Assembly: GCA_024364735.1 (NCBI GenBank)
Contig: JAGFNQ010004004.1
Location: forward strand, 1-64,000
DNA: 64,000 nucleotides
Direction: 5' to 3'
DNA from: Boesenbergia rotunda
Taxonomy: Eukaryota; Streptophyta; Magnoliopsida; Zingiberales; Zingiberaceae
Within the stretch, counting starts at the first letter, position 1; each line of letters begins with the position of its first letter. The translations under genes and the position numbers were made by a program. Shown here piece after piece: positions 1 through 12,600 of the stretch. A model generated the notes under the pieces. It made no database searches. It worked only from the letters and a program-made list of their open reading frames with translations, and was not told the origin of the DNA.

Positions 1-1133
1 GCGTATCAATATGTGTTTCTCTTATTAACAAGAAAAATCAATTAGAGGTAGGCAAAGAAACCAAATCAATATGTTGCTAAGTTTTAACCCCAAAAGTTAA
101 TTTAAATATACACAATTGGAAATGTCTTAGTAAAATAATTATAAGCAAATTTATCAATTTTAATCCTATCTATCCCTTTATTCTTATAATTTTGTCGGTC
201 TTTTAAGTACTTAAGGTAGTGTAACAATCGTAGACTTAGATCATAGCCAAGGGGCATGTGCCAAACACTATGAGTTGTCAAAGAGTTTTGTAGAAAACTC
301 AAGGATAGTTGAGGAGATTTTAGGTGAATCAAATAAAAATTGATAAGGGGCTCACTAAAATATTTAAGTGAAGGATCATAAGGACTTTTTAGAAGGTTTA
401 CGTTAAGAACTTTTTTGGAGGCTTAAGTAGGAGATTGCTCGAGAAGATTAGGAAAAAAATTGTTAGGGGTTCCTTTAGGTAGTTTGAGTAAAGCGTGGCT
501 AGGTGACCCCTAAGAAGACTCGAGAAAAGGTTATCATGGAGCTTTTTAACATGAGGTTCTTCGATGATCATACCATCAAGGGGCTTACCTAAGGAGTCAT
601 TGGAGGATCCTTTTAAGGTTAAGTTATCAAAGATCTTAGGAGAGTCCTTTAAAGTCAAATAATAATCATTGGAGAGATCTTTTAGAATTTTTGTTCATCG
701 AGGAACCCTCTAAGGCAAGTCACCAAGGGAATCTTCTATGATTAGGTCATCAATGGAGTCCTTTAAGGTAAGTCATTAGAAGTCCTTAAAATCAAATTAT
801 TTGAGAGATCTTGTACACATTCTACACAGCACACAGGATTTTCTTGAGTTTGATTCTTTTATTTTAATTAAATATTCTTTGACAGTGTATGAACTAGAGG
901 CTTTCAATGTTGTCTTTAATTTTGGTTCACTAAAGGAATATTTTTTGGTCTGTCAAAAGCATTATGCATTTGTCTTTTAAAATTTGGCAGAACACATTTT
1001 TGCATAAATTTTCTTTTTCTTTAATGCCAACGTGTGATGAATTTTGCACTTATTAATGTAATGGTGATCTTAACACTTTGCCAAAATTCAATAATGACTC
1101 CAATGAGTTTATTTGCTAACAATTTGTGCTCGT
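1..1133. other. AT-rich DNA without a recognised gene
   Basis: No open frame here resembles a known protein. It lies downstream (on the minus strand) of the nucleoporin-like gene and of the LINE insertion, so it may hold that gene's missing 3' exons or UTR, but I could not identify one. Positions 355-800 form a degenerate repeat listed separately. Confidence 0.5.
355..800. repeat. Degenerate tandem repeat, roughly 40-60 bp units
   Basis: Variants of 'ggagtcctttaaggtaagtcat' type phrases recur irregularly (for example around 598-625, 640-655, 700-725 and 748-775). Copies are poorly conserved and spacing varies. The open frame on the minus strand at 398-658 looks like a by-product of the repeat, not a gene. 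Confidence 0.35.
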
Positions 1134-1146
1134 TCAATAGAAGTTA
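1134..1146. repeat. Target-site duplication of the LINE (3' side copy)
   Basis: TCAATAGAAGTTA, identical to 2208-2220 at the other end of the LINE. It marks the insertion site exactly. Confidence 0.85.
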
Positions 1147-2207
1147 ACAACAACAACAACAACAACAACAACTAAGCCTTATCCCACTAGGTGGGGTTGG
1201 CTATATGAATCTTTTTACGTCATTAGGCTCTGTCCCCTATTATATCATGATCTATATTTAAATAAAATTTATCTTATTTTATTGTTGTCAACCAAGTCTT
1301 TAGCTTTCTTGTCCCTCATTTAATATGCGTATTTATCATAGTTTCACATCGCCTAACAGGGACATTTATTGGTCGTCTAAGTAGATGTCTGTATCATCTC
1401 AAACGTGTCTCTCGAAGTTTTTTCTTAATAGATGCAACTCCGACTTTCTCTCTAATGCTCTCATTCCTTATTCTGTCCATCCTCGTATGTCCACATATCC
1501 ATCTTAACATCCTCATCTCTACAACTTTCATCTTTTGCTCATGTGCACGAGTCATAGCCCAAATTCAGCGTCATATAATATAGCAAGTCTAACTGTCGTT
1601 TTGTCCCTTTAAATTTTAGAGGTACTTTACGATCACATAAAATACCCGACGCTAACCTCCATTTCAACCATCCTACTTGTATTCTATGTAAGATCTCTCT
1701 CAATCCCTCCATCACTTTGCAAAAATGATCCTAAATACTTAATGTTATCAGTTTTAGACAACTCGTCATCTCTTATCTTAACAATTGTCACATTACGTCT
1801 AATATTGCTAAACTTAAATTTCATGTATTCTATCTTTACTCTACTAAGCCTAAAACCTTTCACTTCTAGTGTTTCCCGCCAAGATTCTAGTTTAGCATTT
1901 ACTCCTTCACGTGTCTCATCTATCAAAACGATATCATTTGCAAACAACATGCACCATGGTACTGTATCTTGAATGTATCCAATGAGTTCGTCCATGATTA
2001 GTGTAAAAAGATAGGGACTTAGAACTGATCCTTGATGTAACTCTATCCTTATTGGAAATGCTTCAGTTAATCCGCCTGAAGTCTTCACTTTGGTCATTAC
2101 ATCTTCGTATATATCCTTAATTGGTTCAATATATGTTACGCTAACATCTCTCTTTTCTAGAATTCTCCATATAATTTCTCTTGGGACCGTATTAAGTTTT
2201 TTCTAAA
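1147..2207 (-). mobile_element. 5'-truncated RTE-clade LINE insertion with 13-bp TSD
   Basis: Read on the minus strand, this is the 3' part of a non-LTR retrotransposon. It starts inside the reverse transcriptase domain (near an LEKTYDRVP-like segment), runs through the RT palm, and ends in a (TTG)n tail (1147-1172 on the plus strand as AAC repeats). That tail is preceded by the 'AACCCCACCTAGTGGGAT' tract that typifies plant RTE 3' ends. Perfect 13-bp target duplications TCAATAGAAGTTA flank it at 1134-1146 and 2208-2220, fixing both ends. 5' truncation is the usual outcome of target-primed reverse transcription. The element cannot move by itself. Confidence 0.85.
1684..2097 (-). pseudogene. 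LINE reverse transcriptase fragment
   Basis: An open frame of 137 codons within the RTE LINE. It shows the RT palm with HQGSVLSPYLFTLIMDEL, then LFANDIVLID in place of the usual FADD catalytic motif, then the thumb-side NIKYLGSFLQSDGG motif typical of plant LINE RT proteins. The D-to-N-type change at FAND and the loss of all upstream domains (endonuclease, fingers) make it non-functional. The frame upstream, to 2207, continues the RT domain with a frame change and stops. Confidence 0.85.
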
Positions 2208-2503
2208 TCAATAGAAGTTAGGTCGATTAAAATAGTCTTCAATATCAACTAACCAGTATAGAAAGCTAACTTCACATATTTAGGAAAGATGAAATTTGGT
2301 GTAGCAAAAAGATGAGTATTTCCATTGAATAAGTTCGTAAACAATTTCCCACTGCTAAATGCATAAGTCACTTGGACAAACAAGTCGCAATGCGAATTGA
2401 ACATGCAATTTCTAAAGTGTTTTTTAAAAAAAAAAAACTTATTAACAGAAAAAGATGTGTACATTTTCTTTTGTAATATGGAAAAATAACTTGCTCAAAG
2501 TAC

Positions 2504-4901
2504 CTTGGATGATGGCGAAGGATGATACGATGTTGAATTAGTTCTATCATTGCACAAACTCATTCCTCTTGACGGTGTGGTTGTGTACATACTTGTATCT
2601 ATATTTTCAAACTGACAAGCTGGCCCTGGCAAGGATCTCATATATGATTTGGCAACATCCACCGGGCATAAACCTTCAAGATCCTAAAGGTGATAGGAAT
2701 GTTTGTCAGAATTGCATTACGAACATGATCATTAAGTATTAAAAACAAGCATTGTTAAACAACTTGAGTATATTTTCTAGGCTCTCATTAAGGCAATAAC
2801 ACCCAATTCCAAGGAATTAACCATTATGGAGAACAAACTATCAAATAAATACAAGCTCAAATAATAAATAATAAAAATGTTATTTAGCATGGATAACAAT
2901 CCAACAGACTTGACCCAACAACACCATCAATTACGATGCATAAGCATATTGTAAAAAATTAGAACGGTGAGCAATTGAGCATACAGATTGAAGCATATCC
3001 GTGTGCAGAGTAGATGATGACCCATGATCAAAAGCAGTTTTTGAGCTCGATGAAGACCTTTTTGACTCAAGCCATCTGTTAACTTTCCTAATGGCTGAAT
3101 CCGGGAATATGTCATCTGTTTGACAAGTGTAATATGTAGGAGAAAGGGATTTCAGAACGGAAGGCGAATATGTACTCTTTGGCAGATCTCCAGAAGGATG
3201 CGATGGCTGATAAGATTGTGGGTAAGTAATGTCCTTGCTAACAACCATGTCAGACATGTCTTTTGGTAAACGAAGCGGATCAACTTCTGCAGAATGATCA
3301 TCCACAATTCGTGATTCGATTGTCTTTATTAATTTGTTGCACTCATCCCTGCTGGACAATACAAAACAAAAGAAAAAGGAAATGCACATAAGTCTGAAGC
3401 ATAACACCACAGGTATTATAGTCAAGTTGACAATTGACGGTTCTAAGTTTTAATACACAAAAGAACATAGGCATTGAATTGTTAGTTGAAATTTTCTTGT
3501 AGTATCGTCATTAGGAAGATAAACTTCTGAATGATTTTAGCAAGTAAAAAACAACAAATAGTAGACTAAATGAATATGAGTAGAAGCTTCAAAAAAATTT
3601 ATGAGAAGATATCTGTTCTAGATTGCAAGCTGTAGAAAAAGAAAGTATCTCTTTCGTTTTATCATGAAATGAGTTTGTTCTTTTGTCTTTTACTAATACA
3701 CATTTCTGTTTTTCATATGAATAACTATCACAACAAGATTAGCAAATTTTTACCCCTGAATTAAATTGAAGAATAGCATGAGAATAAGTAGGAATTATTT
3801 TGTTTTTTCTTTTACTTGATGCACTAACATAGAAAAATCAAATGCAGATTGGCAGTATAAAACCATGTTGGAATCTTGAAGAGGCCATCTATATAGAGGA
3901 AAAATAGTCAAAAATTGTTTGTTCTTGGACGAACCTATAGGAGGCTACATAAAAAAAGATGAATATTTAAATGGAAAAGGAAATTCATATTGACAGAATA
4001 AATAGAACCATCCACTATAATTACCTAGTAAACGTTTCTTGCAGTAGCAGTTGCTCTATCGCAGATTTGCTCCCAACTTCTTTGAGAATAACAATGGAAC
4101 CCCCCATCGAGTCATTGACTAAATATGATGTTTTTAGTTTCTGAAAATATGCACAAATGACTTCTTAACATCTACCAGCAATGTTAACCAGATTCACATC
4201 AACAGTCAGATTGTTCAGCATTAGCAAGATTCTCCTACTTCTATTTTAAAAGTGGAAAAAAAAACTAAAAAAAAAAGGAAGAAGATGCGGAATCTACATC
4301 ATTTAGTTGTTCACTTTGTCGCAGATCCAGAGAAACATTTTCATCTTCATCTGCAATATAAATTTAAGAATTCATATGCTCAATAACAGAAGTCCTGATA
4401 AAAGCATTGTGTAATTAGTTTCAAATTAATTACATGTATCATAAAATGCATAACTAAGAGACAATACAAAATGCAAAAGGGAAAGAGTGTGGCAAATTGG
4501 ATCGCGTTGATCTTCTAAGATTCAAATTCGCAACCACAAAGGACTCAAATGATTACCAAAAAAAAACCTTCAAGAATAATCTACGAATTCCTCATGCAAG
4601 ATAACAACTTTGCCACATTAACGTGCTTAGTACCATTTTTTTTATTTTCAGAAATGAAAACGAGAAAAAAAAAAGGCGGTAGTTTACTCGATTTCCCATC
4701 GGTCTCCTCTTCCAAGGAGCAGCAATAAGAGGAGGATGAGGCGGAATCGGAACCAAAGACAGAAGAGACGAGTTTCCCCGCTCCATAGACGATATTGGAG
4801 AGCCATCCACCGCCAGCATTTCTAGGTGGTGCGGCGTGAGGAGACGGGGGAGGAGTCGGCGTTTCCTCCCGCCGGCGACGATTGCCGAAGAGGGAGGACA
4901 T
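2504..4901 (-). CDS. Nucleoporin-like plant protein, at least five exons, 3' end not found
   Basis: Exons on the minus strand: 4688-4901, 4298-4350, 4025-4140, 2985-3348 and 2504-2683. All have GT-AG borders and their phases join cleanly to 309 codons, still open at the last donor. The N terminus begins MSSLFGNRRRREETP, followed by a proline-rich stretch, GGWLSNIVYGAGKLVSSVFG, and an acidic Ser-rich segment. The middle carries IEQLLLQETFTRDEC then KLIKTIESRIVDD. The last exon carries CPVDVAKSYMRSLPGPA. I associate this pattern with plant nuclear-basket or lamina-associated proteins of the NUP1/KAKU4 kind; the family assignment is from memory and moderate only. Exon 4 has a tandem CAGCAG acceptor at 3349-3354, allowing one extra Ser. 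A GC-rich 5' leader lies at about 4902-5030. The C-terminal exons may lie below 1134 or be lost; the LINE sits between. Confidence 0.55.
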
Positions 4902-5040
4902 AGAAGGAGAGGCGGAAGAATCCAGACGAGGATGAAGCGTGCAAATGCCGCGCGAGCACCGCCCGTTCCCTTCCCTTCCCCCCCGGTGGAAGCCCGATGC
5001 TCCTCAGAAACGAACGTGATGAGCAGTGGTGCCGTTTTAT
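4902..5040 (-). promoter_or_regulatory. GC-rich 5' leader/promoter-proximal region of the nucleoporin-like gene
   Basis: Just upstream of the first ATG (4899-4901), base composition switches from AT-rich intergenic to GC-rich with pyrimidine runs on the plus strand (4966-4985). This is typical of a plant 5' UTR. No TATA box is clear. The region beyond 5040 to about 5980 is AT-rich with no gene seen. Confidence 0.35.
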
Positions 5041-5573
5041 TTTATTTTATTTTTAAAAAAACATTAATATTAAAAATATTTTTATTTATTACGACATATT
5101 TATTATATTAACATAAATTATTTTGATTTAATTAAATTATTAAATATAAAAGATTATTATATTAAAATATTTTTTTATTAATTTAATTAAAATGATTTAA
5201 ATTTAATTATAATCGTTCCAACATATTTAAAATCACTTTGACTCTATTATAAAGAATATTTTAATATAATAATATTATATATAATAATAATAATAATTTT
5301 AACTAAGATTGATACTAATTTAAGATGAAAAATATGTCGAGAGTTATTTTGATATTTAATAAAAAAATGTCTTTTCATGAAAATTATGAATGGTTTGCTA
5401 TTCAATTTGTTACGTTTTTTTTTTCTATTTGAACACTTGCAACATCAAAGTATGTGCAATGTTAAGAATTGAAAGTCAACGATAACACAACGCATCCATC
5501 CAGTTAATAAGAAAGTGATAAACCAAATAATTAATAAGAAAGTGATAATTTTATTAACTGGAGTAAGAGTTCA

Positions 5574-5578
<5 letters not shown>

Positions 5579-5617
<39 letters not shown>
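5579..5617. repeat. (TA)n microsatellite
   Basis: Uninterrupted TA dinucleotides, about 19 repeats, in AT-rich intergenic DNA. Confidence 0.95.
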
Positions 5618-5620
<3 letters not shown>

Positions 5621-6000
5621 ACGATTGATTATAAAATAATTTTATATTTTATTTTTCTACACATAATTTGAAGACACATTCTAAAGGACATCTGAGACCA
5701 ATATAATCATCTTATACTTAAAAAAATAAGAGATAAAATTGACCCTCTAAATTATGAGGTGGTGTACTAGATGAAATGGACATTAGGTAATTTTTTTTAG
5801 ACTTATAATATTAGCTAGATCATATCAAAGTTGTATAAAAGTTGCAACTAATCGTAACTGTTATAATAATGTGAAAGCGTTCCCGTAGGATGGATTGATA
5901 ATTAATACGTAAATATTTTTATTTTGAGATTTAGAGTCAAAACCTAGTAAAGCTAATATACCTGTCCTCCCCACGTGCTAGCTATAACATCCGAGTTAAT

Positions 6001-6231
6001 TGCCCCCACGGGCTGGATCAGCTGGTTAAGACACTCGCACTTGAAATGGAGGGCGTGGGTTCGAGGGTCGACAGTATGAACGAGGGGTGGAACCTCGGCT
6101 GCTGTTTAAAAAAAATCCCTCGCGCCTGGGTGTCTTGACCTGCTCAGCATTCACCGTGATTTACCCCCTCTGGACACTTATGGGGCAGAGACCAGGGGGC
6201 CGCTAGATTGGCGGTTCCAACCTTTTTGAAA
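6001..6231 (+). mobile_element. tRNA-derived SINE with 18-bp target duplication
   Basis: The head carries pol III promoter boxes: an A-box-like TGGATCAGCTGG at 6014-6025 and a B-box-like GGGTTCGAGGG at 6057-6067, spaced as in a tRNA. The body is about 150 bp, unrelated to tRNA, and ends in a T-rich tail (cctttttgaa). Flanking copies of TATAACATCCGAGTTAAT (5983-6000) and TATAACATTCGAGTTAAT (6232-6249) differ at one base, so the ends are exact. The layout (tRNA head, short T tail) resembles plant Au-like SINEs. It has no coding capacity and would rely on a LINE for movement. Confidence 0.85.
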
Positions 6232-6249
6232 TATAACATTCGAGTTAAT

Positions 6250-6842
6250 AACTCCTGTAATTTATCTCTTCTGTAATAATCCTAAGATAGATTGATAGAG
6301 GCGTTTGGACGAACAAATCAGCTATTATCTTTTATCAGTTATAATAACGTTGAAAGCAAAATACAGCATTCTAATAGTTAGTTTATACTTGTTAAAAGTT
6401 ATAGTAGTTATTAGGTTAGTACTGCATATTAAGCTAGTCGTAGCTATTAAATAATGCAAAGAGTAAGGGTGTTCTCGAGATAAAAATACGATGGCGCATC
6501 TACTATATGATTTATATAAAAGAGTATCCATGATTTATTAAATATAGAATTCCCTTTCAATTTCTATCTTTTTGATTTTTTTTTAGATAATCTAGGTATG
6601 CTCTTCGAATTGCAAATATTAAAAGTAATCGGTGGATCCTATATTTGTTTTCTATCAGCCAGTAAGTTTGATAATCATTAAGTGATCAGACAATCATAAT
6701 GAGACTTTCTAAAATTAATCATGAATTGCCTGACCCAAATCGGGGTCGGGAAATCGGACTTGGGGGACCTAGTTAAGAGGTGCTTGGGCTCGACCTGCCC
6801 AATCCCGCCCGGGGTCGGTCGGTTAGTACTTCGGGAGGGTTC
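6250..6842. other. Intergenic DNA left of the CACTA element
   Basis: No gene recognised. The last 120 bp (6720-6845) are GC-rich and continue on the far side of the CACTA element (14264-14400), so the transposon inserted into a pre-existing GC-rich segment of unknown nature. Confidence 0.5.
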
Positions 6843-6860
6843 CTGCACTACAAAAATAAT

Positions 6861-7262
6861 AGGGAATTGCGATGGACGTAATCCGTCGCTATTCCGTCGC
6901 AAAACACTAATAACGACGGATTAGCGACGGAGTTGGCGCCGTCGGCCGAAAACCGGTCGCAGAGCAAAGGTAGCGACGGAAAGAAAAAAACTCTGTCGCT
7001 ATATTAGCGACGAATATATAAACTCGTCGTAGACACAGAGAAAATGGGGTGACGTGGCCGGGGGATTTAGTAGTGACGGACGGTCAAATATCCGTCGTAA
7101 ATCATTTGTGATAGCGACGGATATGGTCAAAGTCCGTCGCTACTATATCGTAATAGCGACGGATTCGGTCAAACTCCGTCGCTAATCGATCGTTATAGCG
7201 ACGGAAAAGTCAATAATCCGTCGCCAGTTGCGACGGATTTTTAAAAATATCCGTCGCTAAAC
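6861..7262. repeat. CACTA 3' subterminal repeat array (gcgacgga motifs)
   Basis: The motif (T)AGCGACGGA and its inverse TCCGTCGCTA recur more than fifteen times, often in head-to-head pairs. In En/Spm these subterminal motifs are bound by TNPA; by analogy they are likely binding sites for the element's own second protein. No gene lies here. Confidence 0.8.
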
Positions 7263-7289
7263 CTGGAATATTTTGGCAGCCAAAATCTG

Positions 7290-7640
7290 TTTCTTCCACT
7301 TCCCATATATACATCAATAATATACAAAAGATCCAAACAAATATGAAACAATAATAGATATATCAACATCCAAACATTTACAACAATCCAAACATTCATT
7401 TCGAATCCAATACAATCCAATCCAAACATTCATTTCCAAATGTATACATCCAAACATTCACAACAATAAAAACTTTCATTTCGAATCCACTATCCTATCC
7501 AATCCAATCCAAACATTCATTCCGAAATATATACATCCAAACTTTCATTTCGAATCCACTATCCAATCCAAACTTTAATTTCCAAACTGATACAATCCAA
7601 ACACTTGAAACAAGAGTAAACATCTAAACTTTCCAATGGT
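7290..7640. repeat. Degenerate repeats of an 'aatccaaacattcatttc' type in the CACTA interior
   Basis: Phrases such as aatccaatccaaacattcat and tatacatccaaac recur many times between the TNPA-like gene and the element's 3' end. Non-coding; probably trailer sequence. Confidence 0.5.
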
Positions 7641-8177
7641 TAATCCAATCCAAACAAGAGAAAATATCCAAATGTATACATCAAAAGAAGCTAGACATAA
7701 TTCAAACTATACGAAAAGAAGTATATACACCAAAAGTTAGAGGCAGTAAAGAAACATTACATACATGAATATCAGAGTGAATAAAGAATGGAAAGGAAAA
7801 ATATTTCTGCAAAATAGAAGATAAAAAAAAGGTTAAATAGAATTAATATCTAAATATAACTCTAATAATATTAAATTTGTAAATGAAAATTAACAAATAA
7901 GAAACAATTAAGGAATAATATCGAATATGCATACCTTTCAAGCAGGGGAAGAAATCTGAATTTAACTCTGATGATATGCAATCTATAAACAGAAATGAAA
8001 TAATAAGAAAGCAATCATTATGAATATTATAACTCAATCCATTGTTACTGCAAAGCTATAGAAAAAAATAGAACATACTACTAAAATATCTCTACTCCTG
8101 TGTGGTATCCTCAGGATCCTCTGTCTCCTGAGACTCAAAACGAGGGACGGGAGGGGCGGGAGGGGCTGGCATCTGTG

Positions 8178-9165
8178 TCATCGGCGATAAGGTCGATGCA
8201 AAAGCTTGCATGTGTCTTTTACCTCCTCAGTGTGTGCCTGGCGAGCGCACAAATCTCTCAACTCAGCATCCCTCGCTACGTCCCTCTTAGCCCACTCTGC
8301 GTCCTTCCCGGCCCACGTCGACTCCATCGACGTGATTCGAGTTCGCAGGGCATTATTTTCCTCCCTCAATTGACGAACCTCACTAGAGGTAGAGGAGGAG
8401 AATGTTGGACGTCCCCTAACCCCTGGAGCTCTCATCTGATCATATGTAATTTTTGCCTGAGAGCCCAGGCCGTATAGGGCGGTCTTCATCTTCCCACCGA
8501 CGACATCAAAATAAATCTGATTCACATCGTCGGTGGAAAGAGGCTGTGCATCCTCCCCCTCTGTAGCAGGCTGAGACGCCTGTGCCTCAGCAACTCTAGT
8601 GGTCATTGCTTCCTGTAAAATAAAAATTTAATTATTCTATATAAAATGTCAAAACAAATAAAATATAATTAATATACTTACATTGATTGCTAGAGAGCGA
8701 CGATCGACAAAAGACCCATCTTTTTTCTTGTGGGTCTTGCTGTATAACTCCCAACTAATGGGAGGTCTCTGTAGCTCAGCAGCTTGTAAACACAAAATAT
8801 AATGATTAAACATATCCAAAAAAATATACTAAATGTCTTTAATAACATAAATAAAAACTACTTACCAAATCACTGGTATGCTGGACAATGGAACGGGATC
8901 CAGCCGTGTGCTTCGTGGATCCCGTGCTGGGGCCAGCAAGCTCTGAATTGTGATTGGCTCGAGCAATCGCAGCATTGTCTTGCCAGTGCTGGGCATCCCA
9001 GACAGCGCGCCATGCTGCCGAAATTGTCTCAGGGACCTCTAAAGGCCTATCAACCTTCTTTCTCCACTTGTACACCATGTCCCTGTACAATTTGGAGTAG
9101 GCATTCCACATTCTCTTAAATTGCTCCTCTGCACCCTCCTCCCAGGTATACCTTTTATGTAAAAA
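8178..9165 (-). pseudogene. TNPA-like second gene of the CACTA element (Ptta/En/Spm transposase family), exons
   Basis: Coding blocks on the minus strand lie at about 8866-9165, 8686-8782 and 8178-8613. The first reads YTWEEGAEEQFKRMWNAYSKLY, then MVYKWRKKV, and ends at a good donor after HTSDL. The second reads AAELQRPPISWELYSKTHKKKDG. The third reads IYFDVVGGKMKTALYGLGSQA, followed by a predicted coiled coil (VRQLREENNALRTRITSME). This order matches the plant transposase family associated with En/Spm (PF03004-like), which by analogy binds subterminal repeats. The first junction does not join in frame with the splice sites I chose, so either another acceptor is used or the gene is broken. 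Confidence 0.6.
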
Positions 9166-9689
9166 AAAAATATGGTTAGTATGAAAAAAAATTATAACAT
9201 CAAATTAAATATACATCTAAACTACTTACTAAAAACTCCCCGTAATAGAATGTTTTCAAATCATTTTCAGTGTGGCCCCATGTGGTCGAAGTTGACAGTC
9301 ATTCTTTAAATTTTTTAGAAATATAAGATGATACCTGATGCCCATCGGGTATAAAACTGTAGGAAAAAATAAAATATATTAGCAATTTTTGATCTAAAAT
9401 ATATAAGAATTACATATACATACTTACCTGTCACCGACGACCGTAAGTGTAATCCGATGATCACAGGGTGCAGACATGGTACCCTGATGATACACAAAGT
9501 TTAGGCAGATAAGAAGAATAGGTAAAACAAAATTCAGTAATCAAGCATGCAAATTAAGACAATGCAAATAAAGCAAGCAAAGGGATAATCAAGCATCATA
9601 GTTAATGTTCAATACAAGCAGAACGAACTAAATTAACAACTCATCTTAATACAAACATCATAGTTAATGTTCAATATATCTAACTCATC

Positions 9690-12600
9690 CTAATCTAATG
9701 GAACTAAATTAACATGCAAGTTTTCATCGCTTGAATCCGTTGATACATCGACCTCCTCACTGCTAGATATTTCACCATCATCAATTTCCTCGTAAGAGAC
9801 ATTCTCATCTATAAGTAATTGAGATGCTGATTGTATTTTTGAATCAACGGAGTTGATTATAACTTCTTTATTTTGATAAGCATCGAAGTTTTGGACAGTT
9901 ATCGTATTTGGCATTTCAATGGTTGACCTAGGCTTCATTTGACAAACAACAAGTCATTCACTTGGTAGTCGTCTTCTCTTAGTTGGGTACTCCAGATAAA
10001 ATACTTGACCAGCTTGCACCGCAAAAATGAAAGGTTCGAACTTGTTGAATCTTTTGCTTGAATTAACCTCAACTAAATTGTATAACCGATGTTTCCTGGT
10101 GTCCGTCCTTGGAGTTGGATCATACCAAGAACACCTGAATAATACACATCTTTTGAAAGGTAACGCTGGGTATTCAACTTTGATAATTTCTTCTAGCTTG
10201 CCATAATAGTCAAATTCAGTATCATTGTTGTTTGTTGATCCTTTGACACTGATGCCAGAATTATACGTTTGCATCCCTGAATCACGTTGGCCCACATGAA
10301 ATCTGTAGCCATTCATGTAATAACCCGAGTAGACTGTCACAGTATGATGAGGTCCCAATGCGAGATTTTTAATTCTTTCGTCTTCTACATTTGAAATTCT
10401 ATCATCATTGACCTATAATAGTAGTGGTTGATCAAATTATATTAATAAGTAATCAAGAATTGTTAACAAAAAAAATGCATATTAACTCACTTACATATAT
10501 TTGAAACCAAAATGCAAATTCATCTTCTATCTTTTGATCTACCTCATTTGCACTTATCGATGGATTTTGAATGTACAACTGTTGTTGGTATAACCTAACA
10601 TATAAGTTAATTTGATATCATATCAGAAATTTGATTATATTATGGAATATTAATTTCATTACAACAAGAGATAATACCTTAGGTATGGTTTGACATCTTC
10701 ACAGTTTAAGAGGATATATGTCCTAGCGGCATGATATTCTTGGTCATTTAACCGTCTAGAGAAAGTTGAACCCATTGCTCTTCCAGGATACTTGAAAATA
10801 GAAAGAATTTTTGGGTTAACTGATGGAATGTTATCTTGATTGCGTGGACACTTTCGATGTCTGGTTTTCACATTTTCAACAAAATAATAGGAGCAAAATG
10901 AACTTGCTTCTTCAACCAGATATGCATTACATATTGATCCCTCAACTCTTGCTTTGTTACGCACATTATTCTTTAATTTTCTAAGAAACCTTTTAAAAGG
11001 ATAAATCCATATGTATTGTACAGGACCACCAATCTATGCCTCTCTAGGTAAATGAATAGGCAGATGTTCCATTAAATCAAAAAAGCTTGGTGGAAATATT
11101 CGCTCAAGCTTACATAGTATTAACGGAATCTCTGTCTGAAGGCGTAACATATTTGCTACTGTAATAACTCTGGAAGTCAGATTTTTGAAAAAAAATGTTT
11201 AATTCTGTAAGTGTTTGCTAAACATTATTAGGAAGTAATTCTTGAAAAGCTATTGGAATTAATCTTTGCATGAACACATGACAATCATGACTCTTCATTC
11301 CAACCATTTTAAATCTATTCGTATCCACACAACGAGACATATTAGAGGCATATCTATCTGGAAATTTTAAGTTTTTCAACCAAGAACACAATGCTTACTT
11401 ACTTTCTTTGTCCAATGTATAACAAGCCTTCGAATATTTACTAGTTGTTTCATTCTGATACAACTCAGGCCTGCTAACTAATTGTTTCAATTCTTCACGA
11501 GATTTTGTTGTATCTTTTGTTTTCCCATGCACATTCAACACAGTATTAATGATGTTATCAAAGAAATTTTTCTCAATATGTATAACATCCAAATTATGTC
11601 GAATGAGTAAATATTTCCAATATGGAAGCCCCCAAAAAATACTTCTTTTCCTCCAACCACATTTGTTGACTCTAACAATATACTTGTTGATATCATCTGA
11701 ACCATCCTGATATACTGGTAGAAATCCATAACTATCAATTTCATTTAACACTTCTTCGCCTAATACCCCAACTGGAGGTAGCTTCCTAACTACTTCATTC
11801 CTTTTGAAATGTTTCTTATTTCTTCTGAACGGATGATTAAGAGGTAAAAATTTCCGATGATTATCAAACCAAGAAATCTTGCCACTGCAGGGCAAAGAAA
11901 ATGTATCTGACTGACTCATACAATGTGGACATGCTAACTTTCCAGCTATGCTCCATCCTGATAACATTGAGTAAGCAGGAAAATCACTAATAGTCCATAA
12001 CAATGTTGCATGCATTAAAAAGTTTGACTTTGTAGCAATGTCATACGTCTCTGAACCTATATTCTATAAATAATTCAGCTCAGCTATCAAAGGTTGCAAA
12101 AAAACATCTATTTGCCCTTTTGGATTTTGAGGACCTGGAATTAAAACAGTAAGAAACATGAATTCATCTTTCATGCACATCCATGGTGGTAAGTTGTATG
12201 GTGTTAAGATAACAGGTCACGATGAATATTGTTGTCCATAACTTCCAAATGGCTGAAATCCATCTGCAGAAAGTCCAAGTCTGACATTACGTGGTTCTAT
12301 AGCAAAGGAAGAAAATGTTGAATCTAAATGTTTCCATGCAGGGGAATCACAAGGATGACACATAATGTCTCCATCATGTCCATGGTTTTGATGTCAGATC
12401 ATATGACTTGCTGTTACTGCTGATGCATACAAACGTTGGAGTCTAGCAGTCAAAGGAAACTAATATATGACTTTATAGGGAATATTTTTCTTCTTTTTCT
12501 GATTTACCATGCGAGCACCATGCTTGTAACGAGGATGATTACAGATTTTGCATTCCATCAACTCACTATCTTCGTTCCAATAGATCATGCAATTATTGAC

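Noticed and set aside
4836..5111. Plus-strand frame opposite the first exon of the nucleoporin-like gene
   Set aside because: Antisense shadow of exon 1 and the GC-rich leader.
6001..6075. Functional tRNA gene from the A and B boxes
   Set aside because: No acceptor stem pairing; a 150-bp non-tRNA body and target duplications show a SINE.
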